Shown piece after piece: positions 24,187 to 35,200 of a stretch of DNA of 64,000 bases. Below the pieces are notes generated by a model. It ran no database searches and was not told the DNA's origin. It saw only the letters and a list, made by a program, of their open reading frames with translations. The translations under genes were made by a program, and so were the position numbers. The stretch comes from Pieris napi. Lineage: Eukaryota > Arthropoda > Insecta > Lepidoptera > Pieridae. The stretch's first letter is position 1; every line of letters begins with the position of its first letter. Where the stretch lies: NCBI RefSeq assembly GCF_905475465.1, contig NC_062247.1:10478001-10542000 (forward strand). The letters run 5' to 3'.

Positions 24187-24381
24187 CTTTCGCTGGCAAT
24201 GGAGCTGTTACGTGACATGGATTTGGGTGACATTTCGAAGTCGGAGTCAGATCGGTAGAGGAAGGATTCGCGGCGCTGCGGCAGTGACTGTAGCACAAGG
24301 GCGGCGGACGGCGAGCCGCCCTCGAGCGGAGATCGCGCGCCGCCCGCAACACCGCCCGCCCCACCATTCTCCACATCGAAG
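24187..24381 (-). CDS. dnc: dunce (PDE4 cAMP phosphodiesterase), UCR1-proximal exon
   Basis: A 195-nt internal exon of the cAMP-specific phosphodiesterase dunce, which hydrolyses cAMP in neurons and other cells. Acceptor tttgtttcag precedes base 24381; donor GAAAG|GTGAGT follows 24187. The frame gives FDVENGG at the start, RSPLEGGSPSAALVL at residues 16-30, the PKA site RRES at 36-39, then LYRSDSDFEMSPKSMSRNS and IASER. Fly dunce and vertebrate PDE4 long forms share this order (recalled, for example FDVENG...RSPLEGGSPSAGL in the fly). The exon starts with the third base of a codon and ends after two bases of an Arg codon. In PDE4, PKA phosphorylation at RRES raises activity, a feedback on cAMP. 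The GGAGGVAGGA insert is Gly-rich relative to the fly sequence. Confidence 0.95.
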
Positions 24382-25321
24382 CTGAAACAAAGCGTTATTT
24401 ATAAATATATAATCGTTTACACATATATTATTTTCAAATCATAATCAATATCAATTATTAATCTTATTAATAATAGTAATTACACTATAATACAACGGTT
24501 TTCTTGATTCATTTTGAATTATGATTATATATGATGAAAAATAAAAATTATATTTTTTTTTTTTGTTCGCGCTATACAAATGTTTGCCACGTTAATATTA
24601 TGTCCACTATACACATAGGTATCAAATGACGTCTGCATTGAATATCTGAGTATGTAGACACGGAGCCGTATCGATTTGTGAGAAGTCACAATTTATAATT
24701 GCTCCCGAAGCGACGTTGTTTCACAATAGGAAGTGATATCGCCTAGAGCAGAACAAGCTCATTAAAACATTGCATGAAACTTTTTAATTGTATTCATAAA
24801 GTTGTTTTTAATAAAGAAAAAAATTGTTTGGATTAATTTTTTTTTTTTCCGCCATTGCTGCAATTCTTGTTGAAGTGAAATAGGCGCATGAGTGTAAAAT
24901 TTTTTAAAAACGTCACGAAGTTGTACAGCGTTCTTGTCGAAGAAAAGGGGGAGAGCGATTGAGACCGATTGAGAGAGTGTGAGATAATGTTTATGAAATA
25001 TTAGTAATTTATATTTTATGCAAAATAATTTATTGAAATCTTAAATGACGAATTGTAAATTAAAATGCCACGTGTTTTTATTATCGAAGAAATAAATTAA
25101 AAAAAAATATATTATTTGTATTAATTTTCGACACTTAATATTTTAATGACAATTAAATTCATTAAATTCCTAATATATATTCCTTTTCCTTTCCTCTAAG
25201 TCTCGGAAATCTAGGGTTTTAGATTTGTATAAATATGAACAAGAGCTAAAAATTAGTTTGTCAAAGAAGTTGTTGTACGCATGTGTACTTTGTACGCAAG
25301 CACTTTTTTTGTTTTCAAGGG

Positions 25322-25590
25322 TAAATGATCAGTCCTCTGTGACTGATAAACATATCTTGAGTCTTATGAGGAGATCAGGTGCTTGTTCCATCGAGCAGTA
25401 AGCTCACATGACGCAAATAATGCCGCTCATGACCATCAAATTGCCAGACGCCATGTCGCCTTTTTACGAATTAGTACACTCTTTCTCTACTTCTATTTGA
25501 CTCTACGTAAAATCGGTTCGCAATATACACACAACATAGTGGTGGAGAGCGGCCAACAGTGCCTTAGTCGCCACAACAGTCAGTGGTGAT
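25322..25590 (+). repeat. SINE scrap followed by degraded Lep-A copy
   Basis: 25322-25376 retains tRNA-SINE body words in minus orientation (aatgatcagtcctctgtgac). From 25395 a heavily diverged Lep-A follows: aaattgccagacgccatgtc, ctttttacgaattagtacac, catagtggtggagagcggcc. Similarity is partial, so the boundaries are approximate. Confidence 0.4.
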
Positions 25591-27559
25591 AACAAAAGTC
25601 GAGGTAATAAGATCGATACATCTTTCTACAACGCTTTTGGTGCTTTCATCAATAGAATGGTTGAAGACCAAACATTGCTATCAATTACTACATAGTGTAA
25701 AACTTCCTCCCCGACCTATACGCGTATATCGTTTTTTACTATGAGCCCGTGCCAAAACTTGTAGCGCGAGTAACTACAAGTATTGAATAAAACCGTCTGT
25801 TCAACTGAAGTTGAAGGTTTAAAATACCTAGCGACATCTGCTAGACACTTTCAGAACATCCATCTCATTTTGTGTCTAGTTAGAGTTTTCCATAAAGTTG
25901 TAAAGATTTTCCGGTAGATGTCGTTGTTGACGGAAATAGTAATATGCAATAAATTTAAATTGTAATACATTATGCTAGAATTTAAAAATTTTGAAACGGG
26001 TCTTTTATAGCATCAAAATTGTAGTGAACGTAATTTTTTGAAATAAAATATTAGTATTGTGTTTGCGTTCAACCGTGGTTGTACAAATGTGAAAATGTTC
26101 TAGTGGGGTAAAAATATATTTATTGATTAAAACCTTTTTTAAATATAGCTTTTAAGTGGTACATTACTTCAAAAGGTAGTGTTTTAAATGATATCCATTT
26201 TTTGGAGACTTAAAATAACTCTATATCAATGTATTTCTAAAAATAAAATGTACTGGAAATGAATACTACAATAATAGTGGTAAGCTACTTAAAATAATTA
26301 ATTTCTATGATTATTGTTTTTTTTTCTTCACCCATCTGCAATCAGCCTCTTGGCTTTTATAATTTTGAGGCAATTCAATGCAAATCCAACAATTTGTTTT
26401 CCCTCCGTAACTCGCAAACTGTTAAACTATGGCAAGTCTAGTTATTTCTATGAATTAATTACTCGTTTGAAGTGAGTTGATGTATATTGTCTGAGCCAAT
26501 GTAATCCTTAATAACGCAATAACCTCTTGGGATATCTTTCTGAAACAATAGTTTAATACCAAAATACGCTGTTTGGGAAACTAAGTAAGGGAGCAATTAC
26601 ATATATAGAATTTCAGGCATCAATTACAACGAAAATGCGTCGGCGAAGTAACGGAAAATACCCTTCTGCGCCCTTTAACATTCGATACCCGCAGTAAAAC
26701 CTATTTGAAACCAATTTTAAAACAGGAGGTTCAAAATTTCTCGAATTTTTTAGATCAAATCCTGGAAAATTAAATGGAAATCTGTTTTTTTTTTATTTGC
26801 TCAACAGTATTCCTACAGCTACTCACTAAACAATATCCAAACAATAACATTGTACACAAAAGCCAAAAACGGAATACACATTCAAACATAAACAAACCAC
26901 AGTTTCAGCTATATATACAAAAAATATAACAAAGTATATAATATGTATTTATAATAAATTCTAACTTCTAAGATTCACTGATAATTATAATATATATTTA
27001 ATATAAAGGAAGAATAACAAAGTCATTATTAATAAAAGGTAGGTATCAGACTTTTTTAAATTTTATTTTTAGTTACATTAAATATATCTATTTGCTGGTA
27101 ATTTGTGTTATAACTTAAGGTATATGATACATGACTGAGTTAAAAATAAATAAAATAAAATAAATAAAGACCGAGGATTTTGAAATAGTTGGGTTTGCCT
27201 TGTATTGTATGAAATAGTAAGAGCGATTTTATGGTGATTTTTTTTGGTGAATACAATAGTTTTGGTTTCCATATTAACGTAAAAGCTTTAAAGAGTCAAT
27301 TTATAAATCATTTATCAAATTAGTATCAATTTTATAAAAGTAATTGACATGGTCGGATACCCGAGTTATCCTAATATTCAAGGATACACAGTACAAAGGC
27401 GATTACAGTCGCCCAAAACTTTCAAAGTTCAAGTGTACATGTTCATGTAACGGTTAAACGGGGGTGACGAATCGATTTCTACCTTTTTGGAGACGTGCAA
27501 TGCACAAACGCGTTACAATCCAATCAAAACCAGACCAACTCACAAACCATGAGCGCTAT

Positions 27560-28196
27560 AACATATTTTTAAACTCTGGGCTTCAGATATCTGTATCGTG
27601 TATATTTTGTAATAGGGAAGTAGGTATTCAGCCTTCTGTGCCTGACATATCGTCGACATTTGACTCTGACGGTGGTTTTCTTCAGCGTACTATTATACGT
27701 AAATTTACTGCTTTAAGAAATATTTTAATTAGATATTAAAATAAAAGAAAATCAGAGGTGTGATATTTGTTTATGAATGACTCTGCTCCCGCTTAGTATT
27801 AGTATTAGTACCGCTTTTTATAAATTTGACGAATACTTAAATGATTCTTATCCTTGGGATTGATTTGCTCCAGTTCAAACAATTTGTATGACTCAAAACT
27901 TGGCGATTAGAAAGAGTGGTGGAAAGTTTCTTGCCAGTTCTTCTTGCCCACTCTACGCCCTTGACTTGCGAAGTGGTAGTAAATGTAAATTTACAATTAT
28001 TTTAACTTTTTTTTGACGTTCATAAGTGTACTTGTTTACCTATATGAATAAAGATATTTTGAGTTTGAGTACCTAACGTATTCTATACTGTGCCGTGTGA
28101 GAGCATAGACAGAAAGTCCATGCACAGCCGGGCTTCGAAGCTACGACCATAGGGATGAGGGTCACATGCTGATGCCACTAGGCCACCTGCTCAAGG
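27560..28196 (-). repeat. tRNA-SINE split by a LINE 3' tail
   Basis: The SINE body (27567-27690: gggcttcagatatctgtatc, tcagccttctgtgcctgaca) and its tRNA-like end (28095-28196: gaaagtccatgcacagccgg, gccactaggccacctgctc) are in the same minus orientation but separated by about 400 bp. The gap contains the LINE 3' end at 27830-28078, which therefore inserted after the SINE. Confidence 0.6.
27830..28078 (+). repeat. LINE 3' end (RTE-like)
   Basis: Reads cttggcgattagaaagagtg, gtttcttgccagttcttctt, ctacgcccttgacttgcgaa, ttgacgttcataagtgtact, then tgaataaagatattttgagt and a TTTGAG-type short tail. This is a familiar lepidopteran LINE 3' UTR. Only the 3' end is present (5' truncated), as usual for target-primed insertion. 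Confidence 0.65.
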
Positions 28197-29414
28197 TGAA
28201 ACACGTTTTAAAATAGTAATCACGAGGAGTCGTGCGTATGATTATGCCAATTATCATTAATTTCGCATAACTACTATTAAGGGGCCTTACGTCAGAGACA
28301 ATGATGATTATCAAGGTTTATGTGCTAACACAGCCGGGCCAATTTCATTCTATTTTTATCACATAATTGCACGAATAACTCTTCAACACCTAATTTGTTT
28401 GATGATTCTATTTTTAAATCAGTTTAAAGAAACACTTGTTACAAATTCTTAATTATAAAGTTCAAAGGGTTATTTTTGTTATTAATGTAGCAGTAGCATG
28501 GTCTATTTTAACTAGAGTTTAAATGTGAAGCTTATGAACGCGTCTAGAATGAATAAAGCAGAGATAAATTTATTTTATTTCTAAAAGGCTATGGAATTGA
28601 AGAAGAAGCGGTCATTCAACTTTTATTTCAACGGTCATTAACCTTTAGATATACTCTATTTATCAGCTGTTCGAAGTAAATACTCATGTCATACATCTGT
28701 TCAAAAGATTTGCAATGTTAAGATTAAAACAGCCTATTAATTATATATGAAATTGTACTTTAAAATTTAACAATATCTTCACACCTATATTTCTGCAATA
28801 TAACCTATTAGTACTGTACTTTTATTTAAATGTACGCAAAGACAATAATAAATATATTTCTGGAAGGAGACCTTGATTCCACTTTACAATCTCACAAAAA
28901 TGTTTTGGAAATAAAATATTAAAAAGAAGTTATAAAAAAATTTACTTTGTGTGAATGGAACTTTTTTTTTCACTTAAATCACGATAGAAACAACTATTGG
29001 TGATATAAGTGTAAATTATCGAGCACAGTTTAAGATTTAAAATTACAGCTACAAGCGCGCGAAAATCTCGGTCGACGATGACAAATCATTATGCAAAACT
29101 AACTAAATCCAAAAAATACGTAACAATAAATGTATATAATGAAAATAATTTAGTATTAAGATTAATTTAAAGTTCATCACATGAGTTAACGCCTGATAGA
29201 GAGTCTTGACCACAGATCTGATGCTTTCCTCAATCAGGAGGAAATACTGGCATTATTAAGGTAGTATAACCTCGCTACACAGTACACATGTTGTATAATA
29301 TTTGATTTGTTTATTTCCAATTATAATTTTTGGTTAACTTCGCTGTTCACTTAGGTTAAGAATTTTGTAAATTAAAGAATTCTTGTATCCTAGCTAGTCT
29401 CATTATAGATAAAC

Positions 29415-29556
29415 TATTGCAACGGGGGCAAACGGGGAAGAAGGCTCACCGCATGTTAAGTGATACTATGCCCATGGACATTTACATAGCCAGGAGGCTC
29501 GCAAGTGCGTCGCCGGCCTTTTCAGAAATGGTACGTTCTTTTCATGCTCGTCCTCG
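29415..29556 (+). repeat. Lep-A repeat, truncated
   Basis: gggggcaaacggggaagaag, gcatgttaagtgatact, ggctcgcaagtgcgtcgccg and tggtacgttcttttcatgct. It ends before the ttggttcggaaat block. Confidence 0.6.
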
Positions 29557-29848
29557 TATGTATTTTTTGTATAATATTTTACGAGTACACCTTAATTTAA
29601 TAGCCTTAAAAATCTAAGACAGAAATTAAAAAATCTTGTTTTAACATTTGCTGATCTTAGGTGTTACATTTTAAATATTATGATGAACTCCTCTAACACT
29701 TACCGAAAATCAGAGAAAAAAAAAGAAAAACAAATTAAGAAATTAATTAATCTAATTTTTTTTTTTCAATCTATTTTTTTAATAGATTACATATCGCATA
29801 AATAATTTAATTATCCTCATTATTACATTTGCCATCATCATCATTATA

Positions 29849-29978
29849 TACCTGCCAGTAGTCCGTCTCCTGGCGGATACAGGCTGTCTTCTGAGTGGTC
29901 TTCGAGACGCTCCTCTAGCACTCCAGCGCCGTGGCGCTTCACTCCACCTAAACCCACATACCTCATGACCACCACTAG
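29849..29978 (-). other. Coding-like island, possible dnc exon
   Basis: A GC-richer block with a donor-like CTGGCAG|GTATAT at its minus-strand end (last exon base about 29850). The minus frame from ATG at about 29976 reads MRYVGLGGVKRHGAGVLEER then LEDHSEDSLYPPGDGLLAG, with many codons starting in G as in true genes. It ends one base into a codon, whereas the exon at 24381 needs two, so a direct splice would break the frame. On the plus strand an equally open frame reads SPGGYRLSSEWSSRRSSSTP, with an acceptor-like tatacctgccag just before it. Strand and identity remain undecided. Confidence 0.35.
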
Positions 29979-30794
29979 TTCTTGTGTGTATAAGTGTTTA
30001 TTTGTTGTGTGTTTTGTTGAAAACGCAATATTAATTGCAAAAATGCAATTCCAATTATCTTTGTTTTCATTTTTGTTGTGACATCTCAATTCTCATCTAG
30101 ATTACAGCACATCTTACCGTATTAATCATTTATTTTGATTTCTTGTAGATTTTATAGTTATGTCTGTGTTTTAAATAATATTTTCTTTAATAAACGCATC
30201 TTAATATTACAAAAACGTTTAACAAAAAGTTTTGCTATTTATCACAGATCGTCTTTATCCAAGCATTATACAGCGCCTACTTTAATTTTTACATATATAA
30301 TCCAATTGTTGAGACACACAAGCCAGAAGTAAAATATTTCGTCAGATTACATATTCAGACTGTCAAGAGTTCGAAAAAAAAATGTGACTACATATTGCGA
30401 AATATATCAGAACAACTTGTTACCAAATTGATACACCAATTGCTATTAACAATTAAATTGCTGTTAGATTACCCTTAATCAGAAATTAATAACTCCGAGT
30501 TTAAATACAATTTAATTTAAAACACTATTATTTTAAAAACGCAAACATTATATAACTTATTAATAAACAAAATGCTGGGAATGTTATACTGATAAACCAT
30601 TTAAACATTAATTAAAAAGCCAATTAAAGCATTCACATCATACATCCTCTTTTGATATAAGAGGAATGCTCGCTTCTCCAAATAACATTAGATATGACGG
30701 AGAATGTTTCCGGGAAATTACTTATTAGTTATTAAAGCTGCTAATAAAATGCTCTCCCTATTATGAGTAAGATCAATCGGGGTTTTTATATTAT

Positions 30795-30960
30795 ACTAGC
30801 TGTTGGACATCACGTCATGTATGTTACTAAAATACTTGGTACGTATTTAGTAGTGGGAGGACTATAGTTACCTATATAAAATGTAAGTATAACTACCAAA
30901 GATCAATACAAATGGGAAACAGCAGGATAACAGATTCCTTAAAAAGACCTGTTATATAAT
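30795..30960 (-). mobile_element. Possible Helitron-like end
   Basis: Begins tactagctgttggacatcac, where ACTAGCTG on the plus strand would be a reversed CTAG(T) terminus. No second end was recognised, so this is weak. Confidence 0.25.
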
Positions 30961-31004
30961 GTTTCACTTACATTTGTTCTTCTTTACTTAAATGTTTATT
31001 TTTA

Positions 31005-31100
31005 AGTATCGCCATACAGCGCGGAAATGTTGCCAGTATTAAAGGTACACTGCCACAGGGACTAAACTTTTTAAATCTTTTTAAATTTTTAAATTTTTGG
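31005..31100 (+). repeat. Diverged LINE 3' tail
   Basis: Shares aagtatcgccatacagcg, ggaaatgttgccag, ggtacactgccacagggact and aaactttttaaatctttt with 16919-17110. The left stem arm of the hairpin is lost. Confidence 0.45.
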
Positions 31101-31170
31101 AGTTTACTCCTTAAGAAACGATTTGAGTTATAAGGCCCGGTACGGAAATTTTATGAGGAGTAAAATCAAG

Positions 31171-31226
31171 TGTAACACGAAAAGTTGAGGCGTTATGTGT
31201 AACACGAAACGTTGAGGCGTTATGTA
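31171..31226. repeat. Tandem duplication, two units of about 28 bp
   Basis: The unit gtgtaacacgaaaagttgag plus gcgttat is repeated immediately with one base change (gtgtaacacgaaacgttgag gcgttat). It is not part of any listed family. Confidence 0.6.
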
Positions 31227-32190
31227 GAAAGAGACAAATGGATTGAACGTGTAAAAGAATGAGATGGAATACATTACACAGACTTTTCTATTTTGAATTC
31301 TCGTTTTGACAGCCACGTTACAACATTGTCAGTGTTGACAGGTGTAAAAAATAAAAGTAGATTGTCTAGCGTGCCATAGAGTTTTTTCAATAGTAATGGT
31401 CAGTGAAATTAAAACTAAAAAGATTGTTCATTCTTATTCTTCTCTTACTATAAAGGTAACTTTGGTCACAGAAAGAAAATCCTATTTGGGAATAGATGAT
31501 GTAGGTACGTTTTATTACTACTACAAACATTTATATTATAAAAACATAATATATTCTTACAACCTTTAGTATGAAAATATGGTCGACAGCCACAGAACAT
31601 TATCGACATTTTATCGTTCGTAAGGAGTAAACTCCAATCGTGCGTCGTAGCTGACACACACACACTTTTTTATTAATATTAGTATGTAGATAATTAGTTT
31701 TTTAATTTTTTCGTTTAAAATATTGTTCCTATGAGTACGAGTATATATCATTATTTATACTTCTTTGCAATACAAATAAATCATTTAACATAAAAGTCGG
31801 TGTATACGATGAATGCAAGAGGCTTTATCGTTTATAAACTCTTCCAAGCCTACCATAAAACTAACATAGACAGTTGCAAAAAAAAGAGTTTTATTCAATA
31901 TTACGTTTATAATATTATTATTAAAAAATATTATAAACGTTGTTTAGGTTGAAACGTTGTTTAATTTGCCCGTTGTTTTGCAGGACGCGGCTAATAACAA
32001 GCGGAGTGAGAATATAAAACGTCAAACTCGAATCGATCAATCGGGTGCAAGCGATTTGATCTATCGCTTCTTCAAAAGGAATCGTGCAAAATTAAACAAT
32101 TGCTGAAATCGCATCGACTAAAATATTTAAATGATATATGGATACTGATTGAACATGACGATGCATGCATTGTATTTAGTATAAAAAAAA

Positions 32191-32448
32191 ACACTAGACT
32201 ATAACCTTTTTAGGTCTGAGCCTCAGATTTCTGTATCTGTTTCATAATCATTTGTCAATGTACATAGACACGGCGTCGACTTTTTTTAGTTCTGAGGAAA
32301 GCCGGTTTCCTCACGATGTTTTCCTTCACCATTCAAGCGAATGTTAATTGAGCACATAGAAAGAAAGTCTATTGGTGCAGAGCCGGGGATCGAACCTACG
32401 ATCTCAGATATGAGAGTCGCACGCTGAAGCCACTAGGACAACACTGCT
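32191..32448 (-). repeat. tRNA-derived SINE
   Basis: Same family as 7573-7851, with the plus-strand order aggtctgagcctcagatttc, tttcctcacgatgttttcct, agccggggatcgaacctacg (box B on the minus strand) and gccactaggacaacactgct. A short internal deletion removes the taggcaagtaggtgatcag segment. Confidence 0.75.
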
Positions 32449-34317
32449 TGTCTTGGGTATAAAAAGTGAAAAACCCTAGTATATAAAATATATTATAAGG
32501 TTTTTTAAAAATAGTAACGGAAGAAAGTGCCAATAATCTTCCTTAATCGATTTAACAGTCTAGCTCTGGAGCACGTCAAGTCACGTAATATTTTTTTGAC
32601 TAATCATAACCAAACGAAACGTGCCATAGACTTTCAATTAAAAATAAATCTTTTTACACTCTGTTTAGTATATTTTTAACAAAAGGGTTAAAATATTTCT
32701 CAAATAATGTTGTATGGGATCCTTTAGTATGTAACTGTTAGAACAACTACAATAAATAAAAGCTATAATACTGTCCATTAAGTACGTCAAAACTTTTTGC
32801 TTAATTAAAGACTTAGCAGCTTTTACAGCGCTAACCAAAGTTTCAGAATGAATTATGAAAATAAGATATTTAAGTTAAATGCTAATAAATACGTGTATAA
32901 TCAAAAATTATAAATTAATATTTAAGTTACTTTTTATGTATAAAACGAAAATTTTATACAATATTATTTTATTTGTCGTGTGATAATATTATGTTTAAAT
33001 TTTATAATTATTTAAAAATACAGCAAGTTAATTTTGGGTTCGACTCCCAGCTTAACATAATAAAGCTACCATTTGAACAGCCACCTTCTTAAGGCAAAGG
33101 GCTAAACACAGATGCAGAATTTTAATGACCCATGACCCACCGACGAATATCTAAGCATTCTTTATTTATTCTAAATAACAGTATGCTTCGACCTTGAATC
33201 TAATTATATGTAAATTCGACTTAACATTAATAATTAGTCAATATTTTTTATTAGATTTACCTACACAAGTTTGATCAAGGTGGCAAATTAATTTTATTTA
33301 AATAATAATAACACATCAACATGTAATTAGCAACAATATTAATAAAATTAAACTTATAAACATAAACTAATAATAATAAAATAATATACATTGAAATAAA
33401 TAACGAAACTTAACATAAACTAAAATATATCATATAAATATATAATATTTATATATATTAATAATAATTAATTTGTAAAGTTACTAAACCTAGCGTAATA
33501 GGATCTCCTATACATTTATTATTCGTAATAAAAAACCAATTAGTATTAAATTGTTATTAAATATTTTTAGTGCATTTTGTTATTTTTCTTGAAATTTGCA
33601 GAATTTCGCTCTAAAAGATATTTATGCTTTGATATTGCGTGTCATTGAAAATAAAGTCATCATATTTGTGTTATAAAGACTAGATAATGGTGTAAGTGCT
33701 CGGCCTTGTGCAATCATCAACATCATTTAATCGTTGGCAGCCAATTTATGTGTACTAACGGCGAATATTTTATCTTCACATTTATCAAACTGTTAAAAGA
33801 TGATTCGAAAATACAATTTTTCATATATGTTTAAAATATGATTGTTTTAGCATTTTAATTCAAGATTATTTTTTAAAATTACATTATTAGATTCTAAAAG
33901 CCGCTTTATTTCGAACAGAAGATAAGATTGTCAATTGTCAACCTGCATTCATTGAGCATCGTATTAAAGCATTCAGAATCTATGATGTTATAATAATTGG
34001 ATTCAAAAATTCTTATGACAGAAAGGTAAAATATTTTTTATGACGTAGAACTTATCTTGATATGAAATCAATCATATCAATCATACCGTCTATTTTTGTT
34101 TAGTTTTATAGTGTCAGATCATTGCCCTGAAACACGTGTCTAGTGTTTTTAAGCATATCATATTTTTTATTATTACATTGTGCTGAAGTTTCCTGTCCGT
34201 CATATCAATATGGGTTTTTGACAAAACTTTGTCGAGTACACACAAATAAGTACACACAAAATGTTCCTATTTTATCAATAGTGTTATGTATTGTTTGTGT
34301 TTGTGTATGTGATGGAC

Positions 34318-34559
34318 CTCTTTGAGTGATCCCCGCTACTGGTTTGACTAGAACTAGTGGTGGTCGTGCTGAGGGTTGACAAGTCACTTGACGCGCGGGC
34401 TGATCGCAGCCGCGGCAACACTGGAACATCTTCAGTCTCAGGAGAAGTCACCAGGGTCTCGCACGGCCAGCCGAACGCGCGCGCCGCCGACCATACCGCG
34501 AACACAAACGTTATCATGTCTATCCCACCCTCCACACACGGCCCACCCTCACACGCCAC
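34318..34559 (-). CDS. dnc: Candidate dnc alternative first exon (MACEGG form)
   Basis: An 80-codon frame plus two bases from ATG at 34557-34559. It starts MACEGGPCVEGG, has a hydrophobic stretch MITFVFAVWSAARAFGW (residues 15-31), an acidic turn SPETEDVPVLPRLRSA (39-54), and ends Ser/Thr-rich, STLSTTTTSSSQTSSGDHSK. The donor AG|GTCCAT is weak, but it leaves two bases (AG), which with the C opening the exon at 24381 gives Ser and continues into FDVENG without a shift. It sits next to a CpG-rich upstream region. Alternative N-termini joined to a common UCR1 exon are known for PDE4 genes. I cannot confirm the protein from memory; the weak donor is the main doubt. Confidence 0.55.
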
Positions 34560-35200
34560 ATTTCAACTTTAAAACGTCATTCACGCGGAACTATCGCGCC
34601 GGCCGCGCATTCGCAGGCATGAAGAACACGTGCTCGTCAGACAGCACACCACCGCGACCGCCACTCAACTGACCATTACAACGCGTGAATTCAAAGATAT
34701 ATCACATCATCGCAGTGTTTTGTTATTAAAATTGGGTCACATAGATCGATCGACTCGCGTTCTTCCATCAATGGAGATAGTTTCTTTAATCGAGGCGCGT
34801 GTTGTTGATTGTATTCGTGACGCGGTACTGTTGATGTTAGGCGGCCGGCGCGTTGCGTCTTTGCGGTACGTCACGCCGATTCCGCCCGCGCCGCCAAGAG
34901 GATGCTTCTATTTATTAAGCACTATATGCTTCTATTGTGAAAGAGTGAGCGTTATTTTGTAATGTCACTTGTTGCACGGTTAAGTCTGTGGACGCGCGGC
35001 GCACGATATAGGTCGAAGACGCGTACGAGAAATTTCCGGAAGGTTGTGTCAAAGTATATAGCCCGTTGGGATATTGTGATAGCCGTGTTTCGTCAGGAGT
35101 AGCGTTACGGAGCATCCTGCGGCTGCCCGGCGGCCATATTTGTGCCGCCATTTTGCTGGGGGTCGAATGGGGTGAACCGCATGCGTACGTCGCTGCCACA
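34560..35200 (-). promoter_or_regulatory. CpG-rich putative promoter of the 34.3-kb exon
   Basis: A GC- and CpG-rich stretch (for example ggcggccggcgcgttgcgtc near 34841) directly upstream, on the minus strand, of the MACEGG frame. It contains two GCCAT cores within 25 bp (ggcggccatatttg at 35129, gccgccatttt at 35144), the core of YY1/Pho sites, and a ccgcatgcgtac patch. No TATA box is obvious, as expected for a CpG-type promoter. Long frames here on both strands look incidental. Confidence 0.45.

Larger units (their letters stand above)
24382..34317 (-). other. dnc: dnc intron with scattered repeats
   Basis: Lies between the UCR1-proximal exon and the candidate 5' exon at 34318-34559. Apart from the listed repeats and the coding-like island at 29849, it is AT-rich and featureless at 24400-25310, 25600-27550, 28200-29400, 30090-30790, 31240-32180 and 32650-34310. 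It contains poly(T) runs (24548, 24838) and short ATA/AAT simple repeats, as at 33300-33480. No intermediate coding exon able to change reading phase was found. Confidence 0.5.

Noticed and set aside
24119..24376. 85-residue minus-strand ORF starting MWRMVGRAVL
   Set aside because: It is the +1 frame of the dnc exon and ignores its splice sites; the FDVENG frame is the conserved one.
33015..33060. A perfect box B-like ggttcgactcc suggesting a tRNA gene
   Set aside because: No box A, no acceptor or anticodon stems upstream, and the surrounding sequence is AT-rich; a lone 11-bp match is not a tRNA.
34630..35199. ORFs of 94-110 residues on both strands of the CpG island
   Set aside because: High GC lowers stop frequency; the residue composition is not protein-like and no splice logic links them to dnc.
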